Assembly (NCBI RefSeq): GCF_014805625.2
Contig: NW_023998517.1
Span: 526,237 to 590,236 of the forward strand
Length of the DNA stretch: 64,000 bases
Reading direction: 5' to 3'
Origin: Glossina fuscipes
Taxonomy: Eukaryota; Arthropoda; Insecta; Diptera; Glossinidae
Both the position numbers and the translations under genes were made by a program. Positions 61,997 to 64,000 of this stretch are shown here, in pieces; within the stretch, counting starts at the first letter, position 1, and every line of letters starts with the position of its first letter. Below the pieces are notes generated by a model, which was not told the DNA's origin, did no database searches, and saw only the letters and a list, made by a program, of their open reading frames with translations.

Positions 61997-64000
61997 TGAA
62001 CTTCAACATAATTATCTATCTCTCTTCTTTACCTATAAATACATATTTATCTGTATACAAATGTGCATTTATATGTCCGCGTTCATGTGCGTGTGCATTC
62101 TATATACCGGCTACATTGGTATGATATCTTTACGCAGTATTTCAATAATAATTTTTTATGACAAGCAACTTGACTTCCAGATCAGTAACAATTTTAAATT
62201 GTTTGTTTGTTTTTTGACTGGTTGTTTGACTTTCGTATTCACTGCACACTGAGAGAAATACTAAATACTAAAGTATAACAAGTTTATCAATTAGCGGCCT
62301 TAATGATTATATATATATATATGTATATATCGTATATGTATTGCATATTCATTACAAATATATATCAAAACAGTAAACTTTGGAAACTGATACGTTTGCC
62401 ATTTGAGACGAGATGAGAAACGAAGGTATGTGGCAGAAGTGCTATATGAAAATTTGGATATGCAGGGTGCCGATTACCTATATTATTCTTCTGGATATCG
62501 AACCGACTATCAAAAGTATTCCCTCGTCTTAGAAAAGCAGTTACAAGAAACCTTCCGATCTTTTATAAATAGGATTTTTGCCTGTAAACGGGACTGCACC
62601 CAAATTTGCGGTATTGTGTCTATGACTGAAAGCAGATAGTTATAACAAGCTGCACGACTACATACTACACTCTTGAAGATATCGTTTTTAGGTTGTCTGA
62701 AGAAAAAATGTAAGTTTTCAGCTTCAACGGTGTATCGGTATCGACTACAAAGTGAAAAAATGCTTAACTGTCTTGTTCGCACGATGGGTTTATCTCACCG
62801 TGATCTTTGCAATCCTTGCTATCAATGTCCGAACGTAACCGGATCGGCTAACCATCTACCCCATCACCCATGAAAGCAAGTGGTAACCATCTATCCTAAC
62901 ACCCATGAATGCAAATGGCATGAATACGCTCCTTAATATTTCTTGAAGAAATCTTCTCAAATGATATCAATCGGAGAAGAGAATTTGTAAGGAGAGATTG
63001 GCAACACAATTCATTATTTTTATGTCATGATATTAGGCCAGACAACTTTTACTTAAGCCAAAAGAGAGTGTTGCTTTTCGGCTTTTCTAAGTACTTGCTT
63101 ATGTAACGATTAAATCAATTTTTTGATTTTTTCAAATGTTTTCGGCTTGGACTTGAGGTATTTTCCTTATTTTTCACTTTCTTTTTCGGTGCATGAAAAC
63201 GGTGATAGTTATGGAGGAACAAGTTCTTGAGTTACAATACAAAAGCAAGCAGTTTGATGCCTAATGAAATGAAAATTTACTTCTCAAGTCTTATCGATTT
63301 TGTAAGCACACTTAGGTCCACAGTAAGGAGTAGAAACATATTGTCCCCTAACACGGCAGGCGATGGTTTCTCTTTCTTTGTAGATTTCTTTCTGTGTAGA
63401 TATACGTCACAGTGTCTTTTCAGTGTAGGTTCCTCTTGCGCTAAGAAATTCATTTACGTTATGACTGGCGTCTGTTGGGTTAAAGTATTGAAGTATCAAT
63501 TGGATGACATCTTTTGATATGGGTAATGTAGTAATGACACTTTACGTTCTGAATTTCATATTACGAACATATATTCAAGGTGTACTATAAAAACAATTTT
63601 TCATACGCGTATGTAGAGGTAGAAATGTTAAGATAATTTTTTTAATAATTTCTATGAAGAAACTATTTATAATAAGAGAAAATCGCGGCAACCTATGTAG
63701 TGAAACTTGCCATTTCCGCTTACTTATAAGTTAATAGTACAATGAAATATGTTAATTTTATTGTAATTACCATTTGGAATCTTTGTGCAGTAAGTAAGTA
63801 AGCCGTTCAGCGAATAGCAACTTAAAATGCAATCATTTTTTATAATTATTATAAGTCGCGACTAAAAGCCCAAGTATTTTAGTTATTACATAAATAGATG
63901 CACCTATGCGCGGCTTTAACGCGGCTCGTTCTACACGTCCTCGATCTTACACGGTTTTCAACATCTTCCTTGCCAAGTGTACCATTATCGGTATTTGCTT

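Larger units (their letters stand above)
39152..64000 (-). other. labial intron 1 (right end open)
   Basis: No minus-strand frame with the YKWM motif or a His/Gln-rich labial N terminus was seen in 39.2-64 kb, and the longest minus-strand frames are repeat-derived. The intron is therefore at least 24.8 kb; the Drosophila one is about 14 kb. It contains a repeated block at 41.1-41.97 kb, a minisatellite at 56.6-56.9 kb, a SINE at 58.1-58.3 kb, several dispersed repeats and microsatellites. No nested gene was recognised. Confidence 0.75.

Noticed and set aside
61872..62252. His-rich frame, considered as labial exon 1 (His-rich in Drosophila)
   Set aside because: It is on the plus strand while labial is on the minus strand, and the His run is a CAT microsatellite; no YKWM motif or suitable donor.

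Overview
This is an AT-rich nuclear window from a higher fly (Diptera: Brachycera). The evidence is three spliced genes whose proteins match Drosophila families closely, long introns, dense simple repeats, a mariner remnant, a tRNA-derived SINE family and a 100-N scaffold gap. The species cannot be fixed from sequence alone; a calyptrate or similar fly with a larger genome than Drosophila is an inference.

Layout. 1-15.2 kb: no gene recognised; dispersed-repeat copies, an inverted-repeat pair, a mariner transposase remnant at 9.9-10.2 kb, and a simple-repeat-rich stretch leading into the first Dat exon. 15.46-28.63 kb (+): arylalkylamine N-acetyltransferase (Dat/AANAT1/speck), four coding exons with clean phase-0 junctions, 284 aa. 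31.02-31.84 kb (-): a small membrane-anchored J-domain protein, four coding exons, 194 aa, tail-to-tail with Dat. 33.6-36.6 kb: coding-like remnants on both strands that I cannot name. 36,920-37,019: assembly gap. 38.43-39.15 kb (-): the last two coding exons of the Hox gene labial, with the homeobox split at its usual position. 39.15-64 kb: labial intron 1; exon 1 is not seen and should lie beyond the right edge, so the intron is at least 24.8 kb.

The genes do not form a functional unit. Dat acetylates biogenic amines (transmitter inactivation, cuticle sclerotisation), labial patterns the head and midgut, and the J protein is a chaperone partner. The main points for a second look are the Dat/J-protein/labial linkage (on different chromosome arms in D. 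melanogaster, and joined here only across the N gap), a Ser-to-Thr change at a proposed Dat catalytic position, a repeated block inside labial intron 1, the SINE family with a tRNA-like head, and the decayed or short-exon coding remnants between the J gene and the gap. No convincing new multi-gene system was found.
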